From: Hyphomicrobiales bacterium
GTDB lineage: Bacteria > Pseudomonadota > Alphaproteobacteria > Rhizobiales > Xanthobacteraceae
Length of the DNA stretch: 64,000 nt
Assembly (NCBI GenBank): GCA_017305665.1
Contig: JAFKKH010000023.1
Location: 1 to 64,000 of the forward strand
Direction of reading: 5' to 3'
The notes under the pieces were generated by a model, which had not been told where the DNA came from, ran no database searches, and saw nothing but the letters and a program-made list of their open reading frames with translations. Shown piece after piece: positions 52,134 to 61,078 of this stretch. Every line of letters starts with the position of its first letter. The first letter of the stretch is position 1. A program made the position numbers and the translations under genes.

Positions 52134-53252
52134 TCACACGCGCACTGGCAACGAGAGCTCTGATATCAAGTTCACGAGCTCAGCCTGTCTTCCGCACCCT
52201 GTCTTGGCGAAAATTTGCTTCAGGTGCGATTTCATTGTGTTGGCGCTGATCCCCAGTTCATTCCTGAGAGCAATTACCCCTTGCCCATTAGCAATCCGCG
52301 ACGCGATCCTGGCTTCAGCAGGCGTCAAATCGAACAGCGTCATGAGGATTGCGATTTCAGGCAGCGCGCGACTCTTGCGGGTAGATAGAAAGATCGCGAC
52401 AAGAGGCTGATTGCTGATACGGCGACTTCCAACGCCCAGCAAGGGAAGAATATAGGCATACGCGGCCTCTAACCGCGCCAATAACGGTACTCCCACGCCA
52501 CGCCGCCCGAGTGCAAGGTCGTTTGACGTCGCCCGCTGCAAAGCCTCCGAAAAACTCGACCGTACTGCAAGCGACCGTGTTTGGACCCGGCCGTTCCTCA
52601 CAACCAATGGACCACCGGCGGATAAAGCCTTTTCCGCAGCGGGATTGGCGAAAATCAAATGCTCCGCTCTGTCACAGATCATAATGGGTGTCGCGATACC
52701 GGAGAGAGCGCTTAAAGCTGTCTCGGCACCCCAGCGCATCCGCTCCAGCGTTTCTCCAATCATAAACGCACGCCGCAGATGGGGAGAAAGCCGCTGCACA
52801 AGCGTCATTTCATCGGCCGTAACCGGGTCGCGCTGCCTCGATGTCACAAAGCCGATCGAAATCAGTTCTTCTGCCGTGTCGGCAATCAGCGTCGTGCTCC
52901 CGTCGCGCAACCCATTTGGTTTGACCCATTCGCGATAGAAACTCGATCGCTGAAATTCTTCCTCCGGCATTAGTTGCAGTGTGGAGACTGGCGTATCGAG
53001 CATTCCGAATAATATCTTGTCTCGCATGGGAACTTGCGCCAGCTGCCGATGAGCAAGATCGTTGATTGCGGTGGCATCCCACGGCGTATGGTGAACATGG
53101 GTGATCTGAACCGTTGGTTTGTGAATAGCGACGATCGACACAAACTCGGCGCCGAGGTGTTTCCTGAGTCGATCGAGGAGATTGGGCCAAAGCAGAGGGT
53201 CGACTGCAGCGTCATAAACCTCGGTGACCAAAGCTTCGAATAGATCAGACAC
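52134..53252 (-). CDS. LuxR-family transcriptional regulator
   Basis: A protein of 372 residues. The C-terminus (DLTPAEARIASRIANGQGV, ISANTMKSHLKQIFAKTGC) is the LuxR helix-turn-helix; the long N-terminus (GAEFVSIVAI, ERMRWGAETALSALSG, PIMICDRAEHLIFANPAAE) has GAF/PAS-like sensor character. The ligand is unknown. It lies 55 bp downstream of the nuclease-like gene on the same strand. Confidence 0.85.
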   Translation of the reverse strand: MSDLFEALVTEVYDAAVDPLLWPNLLDRLRKHLGAEFVSIVAIHKPTVQITHVHHTPWDATAINDLAHRQLAQVPMRDKILFGMLDTPVSTLQLMPEEEFQRSSFYREWVKPNGLRDGSTTLIADTAEELISIGFVTSRQRDPVTADEMTLVQRLSPHLRRAFMIGETLERMRWGAETALSALSGIATPIMICDRAEHLIFANPAAEKALSAGGPLVVRNGRVQTRSLAVRSSFSEALQRATSNDLALGRRGVGVPLLARLEAAYAYILPLLGVGSRRISNQPLVAIFLSTRKSRALPEIAILMTLFDLTPAEARIASRIANGQGVIALRNELGISANTMKSHLKQIFAKTGCGRQAELVNLISELSLPVRV

Positions 53253-53307
53253 GGTAATGTTCTTATCAGCAGAGCGAGATGTCTGACAATTTTACAGAGA
53301 TTGACAT

Positions 53308-53748
53308 TCACCGCAACGGAACTTGTGACAATCGGCCAACGAGTTCCCAGAACCGATACAAGCATCCGGAGCGCGGGCCGAGGTTGAGCGTCAAGCAGCT
53401 TGCACTGGTGTTTGTGTAAAGGTTGTGACGCAATGAGCGGAGATAGCACACTCCCAACCGCACGCCGCCCTCGGGATTGAGGCAGGCGAAGTAGACGGTG
53501 CAGTGAAACAGCCGGGCGAAGCTGCGCAGCTTCCGCACCTCGTCCACCTCGAATATCAGCCCCTCGGGATAAATGGTTTTCGCCTTCACGTCGAAAGCCA
53601 CCATGCCGACGCCGGGAATGCCGACGATGTAGTCGGGGCGTTTGATTTGCCCGCGCAACGGCACCGGCACGGTCAGGGGTGATTGTTCGACATAGATGTG
53701 TGGCAGCACGGCTGCGTCGAGCCAGCGTCGGCGCAGCCGTGCTGCCAT
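53308..53748 (-). CDS. PD-(D/E)XK-like nuclease candidate
   Basis: A protein of 146 residues. RPDYIVGIPGVGMVAFDVKAK has the P-D...D-V-K pattern of restriction-endonuclease-fold proteins (D, then DxK). The part after LNPEGGVRLGV is less typical. Ahead of it is an IS element, and it may be truncated at the 5' end. Confidence 0.45.
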   Translation of the reverse strand: MAARLRRRWLDAAVLPHIYVEQSPLTVPVPLRGQIKRPDYIVGIPGVGMVAFDVKAKTIYPEGLIFEVDEVRKLRSFARLFHCTVYFACLNPEGGVRLGVCYLRSLRHNLYTNTSASCLTLNLGPRSGCLYRFWELVGRLSQVPLR

Positions 53749-53885
53749 CAGATGTGACGCAGCACAAGCGCGTGGCCGAGCGGCCTAGGCGGTGTGTAGT
53801 ACAGCAATAATCGCGTCGGCCTCATCACACGAGCCAAATGCTAACTGAGGTCCCCAAGGGGCAGGTCGAGTTTAGCGGCGCTTTA

Positions 53886-55374
53886 GCAGGCTGTTGAAGA
53901 AGTCGGTAGCGAAGCGTTTCGTATCGTGATTCTCTAGAACCAGGATTTGTCTGGAGGACGCGATGCGGGGAAGTGATGAACGGTCCGGCTCGCTTTTCAG
54001 TTATGTCGACCTGGAGGCCCGGGTTCGCGGCGACCACCCGCTACGGGTGATCCGGAACTTGGCGAATGCGGCGTTGGGCGACCTTTCTGGAGAGTTGGGC
54101 GAACTCTACACAGACTTCGGCCGCCCCTCGATCGCACCGGAGAAGTTGCTCCGGGCGATGCTGCTGCAGGCGTTTTATGGGGTTCGCTCGGAACGGCATC
54201 TGATGGAACGGATGGAGTTCGATCTTCTATTTCGCTGGTTCGTCGGGCTCGGCGTGGACGATGCGGTTTGGGACCATTCGACGTTCTCGAAGAACCGCGA
54301 CCGACTGCTTGAGGGCGAGGTTGCGGCCAAGTTCCTGAATGCGCTTTTGGCGCAGCCGAGGGTCAAGCGTCTGCTATCGAGCGATCACTTCTCGGTGGAT
54401 GGTACGCTGATTGAAGCCTGGGCTTCGATCAAGAGCTTCCGGAGGAAGGATGGTAGCGACAATGACCAGGACGGTCCGGGACGCAATGCCGAGCGCAGCT
54501 TCCACAAGGAGAAGCGATCCAACGAGACCCATGCCAGCACGACCGATCCCGAGGCTCGGCTCTACAAGAAGGGTGACGGCCAGCCGGCCAAGCTGAGCTA
54601 TATGGGCCATGCGCTGATGGAGAACCGCAATGGTCTGGCGGTTTTGGGTGGGGTCAGCCAAGCCACGGGCACCGCCGAACGGGAGGTTGCGCTTGCCATG
54701 ATCGACAGGCGCGGCGGCGCGCAGCGGATCACCCTGGGGGCGGACAAGGCCTACGACGTCACGCAGTTCGTCCACGACCTGAGAGATAGATCCGTTACTC
54801 CGCATATCGCGATTGATGGACGTCTGAGTAAGACCGGCAAGCGGCGCAAGACAGCGATCGACGCGCGGACCACGCGTCACAGTGGTTACGACGTCAGCCA
54901 GCGTTGCCGCAAACGCATCGAAGAAATCTTCGGCTGGATCAAGAGTTCCGCTGGCTTGGCCAAGGTCAAGCTGCGAGGTCGCGACCGGGTGGATGCTGTC
55001 TTCGTCCTGGCGCTTGCGGCCTATAATTTGATCCGGCTTCCCAAGCTTCTGGCGGCACCGGCATGAGCATTCGGGGCAGATGGCAGGTCGTCGAGACACC
55101 GGGCTATGACATGGCCTTGGCGAGCGCCTATATCCTGTTCAATGAGGCCGGCGGCGAATTCGCCTTCGACTGCCTCACGGGCTCTATTGATGGAGTCTGC
55201 CACGGCGATGCCGTCGAGTTCGGCTGGCAAGGAAACGACGAAATGGAGCCCGCCGAGGGGAACGGCTGGGCTGAACTGCAGGATGACGACTCACTCGAAG
55301 GAGAGATTTGCCTCATCAACGGCGACAACATCCCCTTCATCGCCCGACGTCCAAACACTTCTTCAACAGCCTGC
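53886..55374 (+). mobile_element. IS5-superfamily element with a passenger gene
   Basis: Perfect 18-bp terminal inverted repeats (GCAGGCTGTTGAAGAAGT and its complement at 55357-55374) with TA on both outer sides. Contains a transposase gene and a second gene overlapping it by 4 bp. Confidence 0.85.
53963..55066 (+). CDS. IS5-type transposase
   Basis: A protein of 367 residues. SYVDLEARVRGDHPLRVIR, then PSIAPEKLLRAMLLQAFYG, FVGLGVDDAVWDHSTFSKN, FSVDGTLIEAWASIKSFR (first Asp), ITLGADKAYDV (second Asp), RKRIEEIFGWIKSSAGL (Glu) complete the DDE motif. Its stop overlaps the start of the passenger gene (ATGA). Confidence 0.9.
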   Translation: MRGSDERSGSLFSYVDLEARVRGDHPLRVIRNLANAALGDLSGELGELYTDFGRPSIAPEKLLRAMLLQAFYGVRSERHLMERMEFDLLFRWFVGLGVDDAVWDHSTFSKNRDRLLEGEVAAKFLNALLAQPRVKRLLSSDHFSVDGTLIEAWASIKSFRRKDGSDNDQDGPGRNAERSFHKEKRSNETHASTTDPEARLYKKGDGQPAKLSYMGHALMENRNGLAVLGGVSQATGTAEREVALAMIDRRGGAQRITLGADKAYDVTQFVHDLRDRSVTPHIAIDGRLSKTGKRRKTAIDARTTRHSGYDVSQRCRKRIEEIFGWIKSSAGLAKVKLRGRDRVDAVFVLALAAYNLIRLPKLLAAPA

Positions 55375-55377
55375 TAG
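55063..55377 (+). CDS. passenger gene in the IS element
   Basis: A protein of 104 residues: MSIRGRWQVVETPGYDMALA, FDCLTGSIDGVCHGDAVEF, LEGEICLINGDNIPFIARR. Coupled to the transposase gene by ATGA. The final codons (TSSTAC) are encoded by the right inverted repeat, and the stop TAG comes from the target duplication plus one flanking base. No known transposition role; a regulator or an accessory protein is possible. Confidence 0.7.
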   Translation: MSIRGRWQVVETPGYDMALASAYILFNEAGGEFAFDCLTGSIDGVCHGDAVEFGWQGNDEMEPAEGNGWAELQDDDSLEGEICLINGDNIPFIARRPNTSSTAC

Positions 55378-55411
55378 AGCTAGAGACCACCACGGCGTTC
55401 CATTACGGCCA

Positions 55412-57094
55412 TCAGGCCGCCTGCACGCTGGAAGGGAACTTGTGCACTTCCACCTTTAGGCGAGTGCTGTCACTGGAAAGCGTCCGAGCCGCAGAAAGGA
55501 CCTGTCCCGAAGCAGCACCGGTCTCGCCAGCGCCACGGCTGACATCCGAAATGCTTTGAGCGACCTCCCCGGAGCGCTGTGCTGCCTGCTGCACGTTGCG
55601 AGCAATTTCCTGAGTTGCGGCGCCTTGTTCTTCCACTGCAGCGGCTATGGTCGAGGAAATTTCCGACATCAGGCCGATGGTAACGCTAATTTCCTGAATG
55701 GTTGCCACGGAATCCCGCGTCGCCGCTTGCATGCCTGCAATCTGTGCGCTGATCTCATCAGTTGCCTTGGCGGTCTGCGCGGCCAGCGCCTTGACTTCGG
55801 AGGCGACCACCGCAAAACCCCGGCCGGCCTCACCGGCGCGGGCTGCCTCAATAGTTGCATTTAATGCAAGCAGGTTGGTCTGCTCGGCGACTGCAGTGAT
55901 CAACTTGACCACATCCCCGATTCGGCTTCCCGCTTGTGACAGCTGGTTGATGCTGGCGTCTGTTTTCTGCGCTTGCCCAACAGCCGTTTGGGCTACTCGG
56001 CTGGCTTCCTGCACCTGACGCCCGATCTCGTTTACAGAGGAGGTGATCTCCTCGGTCGCTGCAGCGGTCGATTGCACGTTGTGGAAAACGTCTTGCGATG
56101 CTTCGGCGGCCTTTTCCGACGTTTTTCCAGTGGTCTCGGCAGTGGTAGTGAGGGTACTAGCCGCGGCCTCCAGCTCAGTCGAGGATGAGGAGAGCGACTC
56201 GATCAGCTCGCCGATAAGGTATTCAAATTCGTGGATCAGACGAGCCACCTCCTGTTGCGACCGCTCCCGCTCCGCTTGGGTCTGGCTACGCTCGGCCTGC
56301 ATTTTTTCGTTCGCAATACCATTTTGCTTGAACACAACAACAGCACGCGCCATGTCTCCGATTTCGTCCTGACGATCGTGGTGCGGGACGTCGGTGCTGT
56401 AATCGGCATCGGCAAGCCGTGCTACGGCTTTTTGCATCTGAAGGAGCGGCTTAACGGTGCGCTGGCCAAAAACGAAATAGATAATGGAAATGAAGCTGGC
56501 AGCGGCCAGGACCAGCATGACGTCGGCCAGCGTCATCATTGTGGAAGCTGCGCTGCGAGCAGCAGCGACCGCTGCAGTCGCGCGATGGTTCAGCTTGTCC
56601 TGGAATGCCTATATCAAACCCGATATCTTGGCTTTGCCTGAATTGTAGTCATCGCCATAAACGTAGCTGCGAGCTTGATCCAGATCATCTGCGGCAACAG
56701 CCTTCATGGCCTTGTCTTCGAGCTTGATGAGCGCATCGGAGTTGGCCTTGGCCTGATCAATCAAGCTCAGTTCATCCGGCGCCGCACCGAGCTCCTTCAA
56801 TCGCGATATGACACGATCGCGACTTTTGGTCTCATTCACCTCGCGCCAGTAGTTGTCGAAATGCTGTTTCTGGCCGGTCACCGTATAGGTTCGCACTTCG
56901 TCGGTCAGATAATCGGAAGCTTCCGCAAGGTCGAGCCCCAGTTGCTTGAATTCAGCCGATCGCCCAAGTGCCGCTCGCTCCGCTTCAACGTTCACCTGTT
57001 CCCGGTAGATGAAGATGCCTGTCAGAACCGATAGCACCACTGTTGCGCCGAGAGACAATTTGGCGATCGTTGCAAGCCGCATTCTGGGTTCCAC
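55412..57094 (-). pseudogene. methyl-accepting chemotaxis protein with an in-frame TAG
   Basis: One continuous frame of 560 codons with TAG at 56609-56611. N-terminus: KLSLGATVVLSVLTGIFIYR (TM1), then a ligand domain to ISGLI; after the stop AFQDKLNHRATAAVAAARSA, TM2 (ADVMLVLAAASFISIIYFVF), HAMP, and the signalling hairpin (AEQTNLLALNATIEAARAGE). CAG (Gln) to TAG would restore it. As read it gives only a short N-terminal piece. Confidence 0.8.
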
Positions 57095-57327
57095 CTTTCT
57101 GGTTTCACGAATTTTCGCTCCGATTGAGCAACTTTAGCTGTGCGCGAGATTTCCTAATTTGTGCTTAAAAAGGCGTTGTCGCCCTGCCCGCTTAAATCGG
57201 CCCGCGCATGAACATCTTTACGATTTTGCGGCGCTCTTCATAAATGCCGCTTGACGAGGCACTTCGGGTGCCAGCCTTTCCATCTCGTGCAATCGTAATT
57301 GCGACAAATCGCAAAGACGGAAGCACG

Positions 57328-57684
57328 ATGATTATTGGCGTTCTTAATCAGAAAGGCGGCGTGGGCAAAACCACCATCGCCATCAACCTGGCAGCGGTCG
57401 ACGCCCGAAGCGGGCAGCGCGTGCTGTTCATCGATGCGGACCCGCAGGGTAGCGCGCTCGCCTGGTCAACGGCACGCGAGGCCGATCCCCTGTTTACCGT
57501 CGTCGGCATGGCCAAGCCCACGCTGCACAGGGAGCTGCCGCACATGAGCGGCGACTACGACGTGGTCATCATCGACGGCGCACCGCGGGTCAGTGAACTG
57601 GCACGATCGGCCATCATGGCCAGCGACCTGGTGATCATTCCGGTACAGCCGTCGCCGTATGACGTGTGGGCAACCACCGCCTGA
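57328..57684 (+). pseudogene. parA: ParA-type ATPase, C-terminal end missing
   Basis: [20 protein letters not shown] with the deviant Walker [24 protein letters not shown] and [13 protein letters not shown] are present. After VW the frame soon ends (ATTA, stop at 57682), where ParA should continue about 90 more residues. The junction at about 57675-57685 is shared with the truncated minus-strand gene that follows. Confidence 0.75.
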
Positions 57685-57863
57685 ACCAAATCAGGGATAT
57701 CCAGTGAAAGCTGACCGGACTGGTATGCAGTGAACACCGCTTCGCGGAGTGCGCTGTCAAAGGCCGGAATCGATGGTTCGCCGCGCTCGCGCTTGCGCTG
57801 ACGGCATGCACGCTGGCGGTCGGCCGGTGAAATGGCTGTTGGTGATGCTGCGTCGTCGCTCAT
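57685..57863 (-). pseudogene. fragment of a small gene convergent with parA
   Basis: Minus-strand: MSDDAASPTAISPADRQRAC, RQRKRERGEPSIPAFDSAL, REAVFTAYQSGQLSLDIPDL. The protein character ends at the parA junction, so its 3' part is lost. Confidence 0.5.
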
Positions 57864-57937
57864 GTCGGCGACGCTGAAGGCGGACAGCTAATTAAACTAC
57901 AGCGGAATGTGACAGGTCACGCTGGCTGCGGACGCAA

Positions 57938-57971
57938 AGAAGCCCTTGCGGAGTGGTCAGCAAGGGCTTCT
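57938..57971 (-). terminator. minus-strand terminator
   Basis: Perfect 12-bp stem AGAAGCCCTTGC with GCAAGGGCTTCT, ten-base loop; on the minus strand it is followed by a TTCTTTG run. Suits the end of the gene at 58074. Confidence 0.75.
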
Positions 57972-58073
57972 CCGATTGTGCTCACAAACCTCGCCAAAGG
58001 ACCGTGACACTCAGATAAGATTGCCGCTGGTCCGGCAAGTCGCAAGAGTCAGTCGAAAATATTTTGTGACACG

Positions 58074-58484
58074 TCACCGTGAAGGTGACTCCCCGACCTT
58101 CCGGTCATCCGGCAGGAGCCGATTACGGAGCCGGCGCAGAACCAGCAGCACCTGATCTCGCGCGAAACCGCGGGCCTCGAGATCAGCCAGCGCCGCGGTA
58201 ACGAAGCCAACCTCAGCACTGGTCAGGTTCAACAAATCCGACGTCACCAGCGCAGCGACCAATGACATGCCGATCTCATGGGCCTCCGGCCGCCTTAGGC
58301 GATCGAGATCATTACGCCAGGCTGCCGTTCGCGCACGGGTCTTGGCCCGTCGGACTCGGATGTCCTCTCGCTGACGGGGTTTAACGAAGACCGTCGACGG
58401 CCGATCCGGATTCCGAAAAAGCGACGACTCCCGCTCATGGTCGATCTCGGCGACCAGCTGATCGACATCCGAAGACCGCATCAT
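58074..58484 (-). CDS. hypothetical protein downstream of the replicase
   Basis: A protein of 136 residues: MRSSDVDQLVAEIDHERES, VRRAKTRARTAAWRNDLDRL, SLVAALVTSDLLNLTSAEVG. Charged and helical, possibly DNA-binding or a partition helper. It follows the replicase gene on the same strand beyond the repeat array. Confidence 0.6.
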   Translation of the reverse strand: MMRSSDVDQLVAEIDHERESSLFRNPDRPSTVFVKPRQREDIRVRRAKTRARTAAWRNDLDRLRRPEAHEIGMSLVAALVTSDLLNLTSAEVGFVTAALADLEARGFARDQVLLVLRRLRNRLLPDDRKVGESPSR

Positions 58485-58573
58485 GATTCAGCTTCCCGCC
58501 ACATTGAACCGAGTTCCGACACTGAATCTCGATCCAGCAAGGATCAAGGCTTTCAAGGATTGATTCCAACACA

Positions 58574-58893
58574 GACCACCGATGACAGCCTCTACACACG
58601 AGACCACCGGAGCTAACAGCTGACCACCGGATCACCGGCTGACAGATGAAATGGAATAATGAAACTGGAAGACCGAGACCACCGGAAGCATGCTGACGTC
58701 GGCCTACACGATGCTTACGACCACCGGATCGCGAACACGGTCGACCGTCGACAGGCATGCTTCCGCTGGCCTGTCGGCATGATTGTGCTGCTGACAGCCT
58801 GGTGGACCTGCTGTTGAACTCGGATAATCGATATCCGGGGCACCGGAATCTACTGTTCTGATCAGCTGACACCCGGAATCGGTGTTGATGACA
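58574..58893 (+). repeat. direct repeats (GACCACCGGA) at the 3' end of the replicase gene
   Basis: GACCACCGGA occurs exactly at 58602, 58622, 58677 and 58719, with a near copy at 58574; CACCGGAAT-like words follow at 58842, 58871 and 58893. All in the same direction, part of them inside the C-terminal coding end of the replicase. Iteron-like; a candidate origin. Confidence 0.6.
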
Positions 58894-60878
58894 CCAGAAT
58901 TGCTGGCAAGGAAGGAAGCAAGAGCAGGTGAAGTGGTGATCACCTTCACCGTGGTAGGTCTTGCTTTTTCTCTATACACACCTTCGCGGAATTCCAGATC
59001 CAGTTCCGCGCAGAGGTCGTCCCAGTGTTTGTACGCCGCGGATTTGCCGACGGTACCGAGGCTCTTGATGAACTCGGTCTTATCGATCGCGCCATACTTC
59101 TTGAGCGCGACGACCATCTCCTTGCAGATGTTCCATTTGAAGACAGCGCTGCGGTGGTCGGCTGACCGCGCGAACGCCTGCTGCTGCCGTTCCTTCAGGC
59201 TCATGCAGTCGTCGATGACGTCGCGATCGCGTCCTCGGACCTTCCGCTTCCATGGCTTCGCCAGCCGTTCGATGCAGTACCGCGCCGCGAACTCGCAGCG
59301 CTTGGCCAGCAGGCGGTCGAGTGCTTCGCTGGGGCCGAGCTCGGCCTCGACGTCAGCGCGGATGCTGTCGTCGAACCAGGCGGCCAGGGTGCCGACGCCG
59401 GCCTTGGCGGCCGCCATGAAGTCGTCCTCGCGCACCGCCAGCTGCGTGCGCGCCCGCGGCTCGATCAGATGGCCGATGGTTTTCCAGGCCAGGTTCGATG
59501 GGGTCTGTGCCGGCAGGTCACCGGCGGCATCGGCGCGAATGGTCGCAGCGGCCTTGGCCAGCGAGTGCTCATCGACCTTCCGTGGCCAGCCTGGGATCGA
59601 CTCGAAGTCGGAAAGCTCGTGCCAGACGTCGTCGTTAGCGACGACCGTCGTCCAGAAAGGCGACAGCGCATTTTTCGGCTTCAGGATGTTGTGGAATGAC
59701 GGATCGGCGCCGAGCGGCAGCAGCAGCTGCGTCAGCGCCCGCTGGACGGCGTGAAGCTTCTTGATTGGCTTTGTTTTGCACCTCTTGTCGCCGCCGGAGG
59801 TGACTACGCCCGTCGACGGGTCGACGCGCTCCCAGTACGGGTCGGTCCAGACCGGGTTTTTCAGGATCCAGATCAGGTGCGGCCGGCTGAGGAAGCCGGA
59901 CGGCGTGATGCGGCCGACGATCAAGTTCGGCATGCGGTGCGGACCTAGGATCGCGAGCAGCTGGATGCGGAACTCCTCGATACGAAGCACGCTGTCGAGA
60001 TCGACGACGATGCAGCCGGCAACCTTGCGGTTCAGTTCAACATAAGGCGCGTCGAGCGCGAAGAGCTTGCAGGTCGCGTCATGCAGCGCGGCCTTGTCGT
60101 AGCCAGCGCGCAGCCCCGACGCGACCGTCGGACAAAGAGCCGCCATTCGAGCGAGGCTCGGCGACCCCAGACGCGAGCGCAGAACGCCGGCGCCGAAAAA
60201 TTCGAAGAGCCGGCCGCAGACTTCGCCGGCGACGACGGCGCCGCCGGCGTGATAGAAGCCCCACCGCAGGCGGTCTCGAATCTCTTCTTTGCGCTCGCGA
60301 GTGACGCCGGCCCACTTTTCTCGCTCCTTGAGCGCCTTGGCCGCCTCGGCTGGATCTACCTTGCCGGCGGCTATGTCTTCTGTCTTGTAGCCGGCGCGCA
60401 AGGCGCGGCGCCGGTTCTTGGCGGCGCGATCGGCACGCTTCTTCTCGTGCTCGCGGTCGGCCTTTTCCTGAGCGGCGGTTTGAAAGCCGACGAGGGCTTG
60501 GTGTTCGCTTCCTTCGATGTAGTCGAAGTGCCGGAATGCATCTTTGCTGTAAACGAGCTTGGCCTCGTCCACGACCGCTTCCAGTTCGGCCGGCTCGAAG
60601 AACTTCCGGTCATCAGGATGGACGGTCGCCTCCATGGTGATCCGGCGCAAAATCTGAACCGACTGCGCGTTCTCGCTCTCGTGCTCCAACGGCGGAGCGG
60701 CGGGGATGTCGGCCGGCTGCGTCTCAGTGAACAGCCGGTAATTCATGCGCTGGATCACGTCGCCGTTCGGATCGCGATCTGCAAGCTGCAGGTCATGCAG
60801 CTGCAGCCTCGAAAGCACGCAACATTCGTGCTCATCGAGCAGCTTTCGGCGTGACGTGTTTAACTGTTTGAAGCGCAT
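58704..60878 (-). CDS. RepA-like replicase / primase
   Basis: A protein of about 724 residues. The middle part (APYVELNRKVAGCIVVDLD, PNLIVGRITPSGFLSRPHL, IWILKNPVW, LGADPSFHNILKPKN) resembles the replicase family of ColE2-like plasmids and related phage primases (archaeo-eukaryotic primase fold). The N-terminal about 130 residues and a helical charged segment after it are of unknown role; the C-terminal part has helix-turn-helix character (SLGTVGKSAAYKHWDDL). The last about 35 residues are low quality because they cross the iteron-like repeats. Start at 60878 is preferred over 60908. It is the core of the replicon. Confidence 0.65.
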   Translation of the reverse strand: MRFKQLNTSRRKLLDEHECCVLSRLQLHDLQLADRDPNGDVIQRMNYRLFTETQPADIPAAPPLEHESENAQSVQILRRITMEATVHPDDRKFFEPAELEAVVDEAKLVYSKDAFRHFDYIEGSEHQALVGFQTAAQEKADREHEKKRADRAAKNRRRALRAGYKTEDIAAGKVDPAEAAKALKEREKWAGVTRERKEEIRDRLRWGFYHAGGAVVAGEVCGRLFEFFGAGVLRSRLGSPSLARMAALCPTVASGLRAGYDKAALHDATCKLFALDAPYVELNRKVAGCIVVDLDSVLRIEEFRIQLLAILGPHRMPNLIVGRITPSGFLSRPHLIWILKNPVWTDPYWERVDPSTGVVTSGGDKRCKTKPIKKLHAVQRALTQLLLPLGADPSFHNILKPKNALSPFWTTVVANDDVWHELSDFESIPGWPRKVDEHSLAKAAATIRADAAGDLPAQTPSNLAWKTIGHLIEPRARTQLAVREDDFMAAAKAGVGTLAAWFDDSIRADVEAELGPSEALDRLLAKRCEFAARYCIERLAKPWKRKVRGRDRDVIDDCMSLKERQQQAFARSADHRSAVFKWNICKEMVVALKKYGAIDKTEFIKSLGTVGKSAAYKHWDDLCAELDLEFREGVYREKARPTTVKVITTSPALASFLASNSGVINTDSGCQLIRTVDSGAPDIDYPSSTAGPPGCQQHNHADRPAEACLSTVDRVRDPVVVSIV

Positions 60879-60997
60879 CACTCGATCCGGGTGGCGAGGT
60901 GAGCGCATAAGATTGAGCTGGCGCCGGAAAGCGTCAAGCTCGCTCGTGAAAAAAATCGTGCAAAAACAACGGCCAAGGTGCCATCATTGGTGTGACG

Positions 60998-61036
60998 GGA
61001 CTTTGTCCGATAACCCAACTTATCAGGACAAAGTCC
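60998..61036. repeat. inverted repeat upstream of the replicase
   Basis: GGACTTTGTCCGATAA pairs with TTATCAGGACAAAGTCC (one extra A) across six bases. Each arm is itself a small palindrome. About 120 bp before the replicase start. Confidence 0.7.
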
Positions 61037-61037
61037 T

Positions 61038-61065
61038 CGGGAAGCTAAGTCGAGTTAGCTTCCCG
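61038..61065. repeat. palindrome copy C (GAAGCTAA-N6-TTAGCTTC)
   Basis: CGGGAAGCTAA and its perfect complement (11-bp arms, six-base centre GTCGAG), two bases after the previous inverted repeat. Same half-sites as copies A and B. Lies about 160 bp upstream of the replicase start, suiting an operator. Confidence 0.8.
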
Positions 61066-61078
61066 ATGACGTGCGGAA

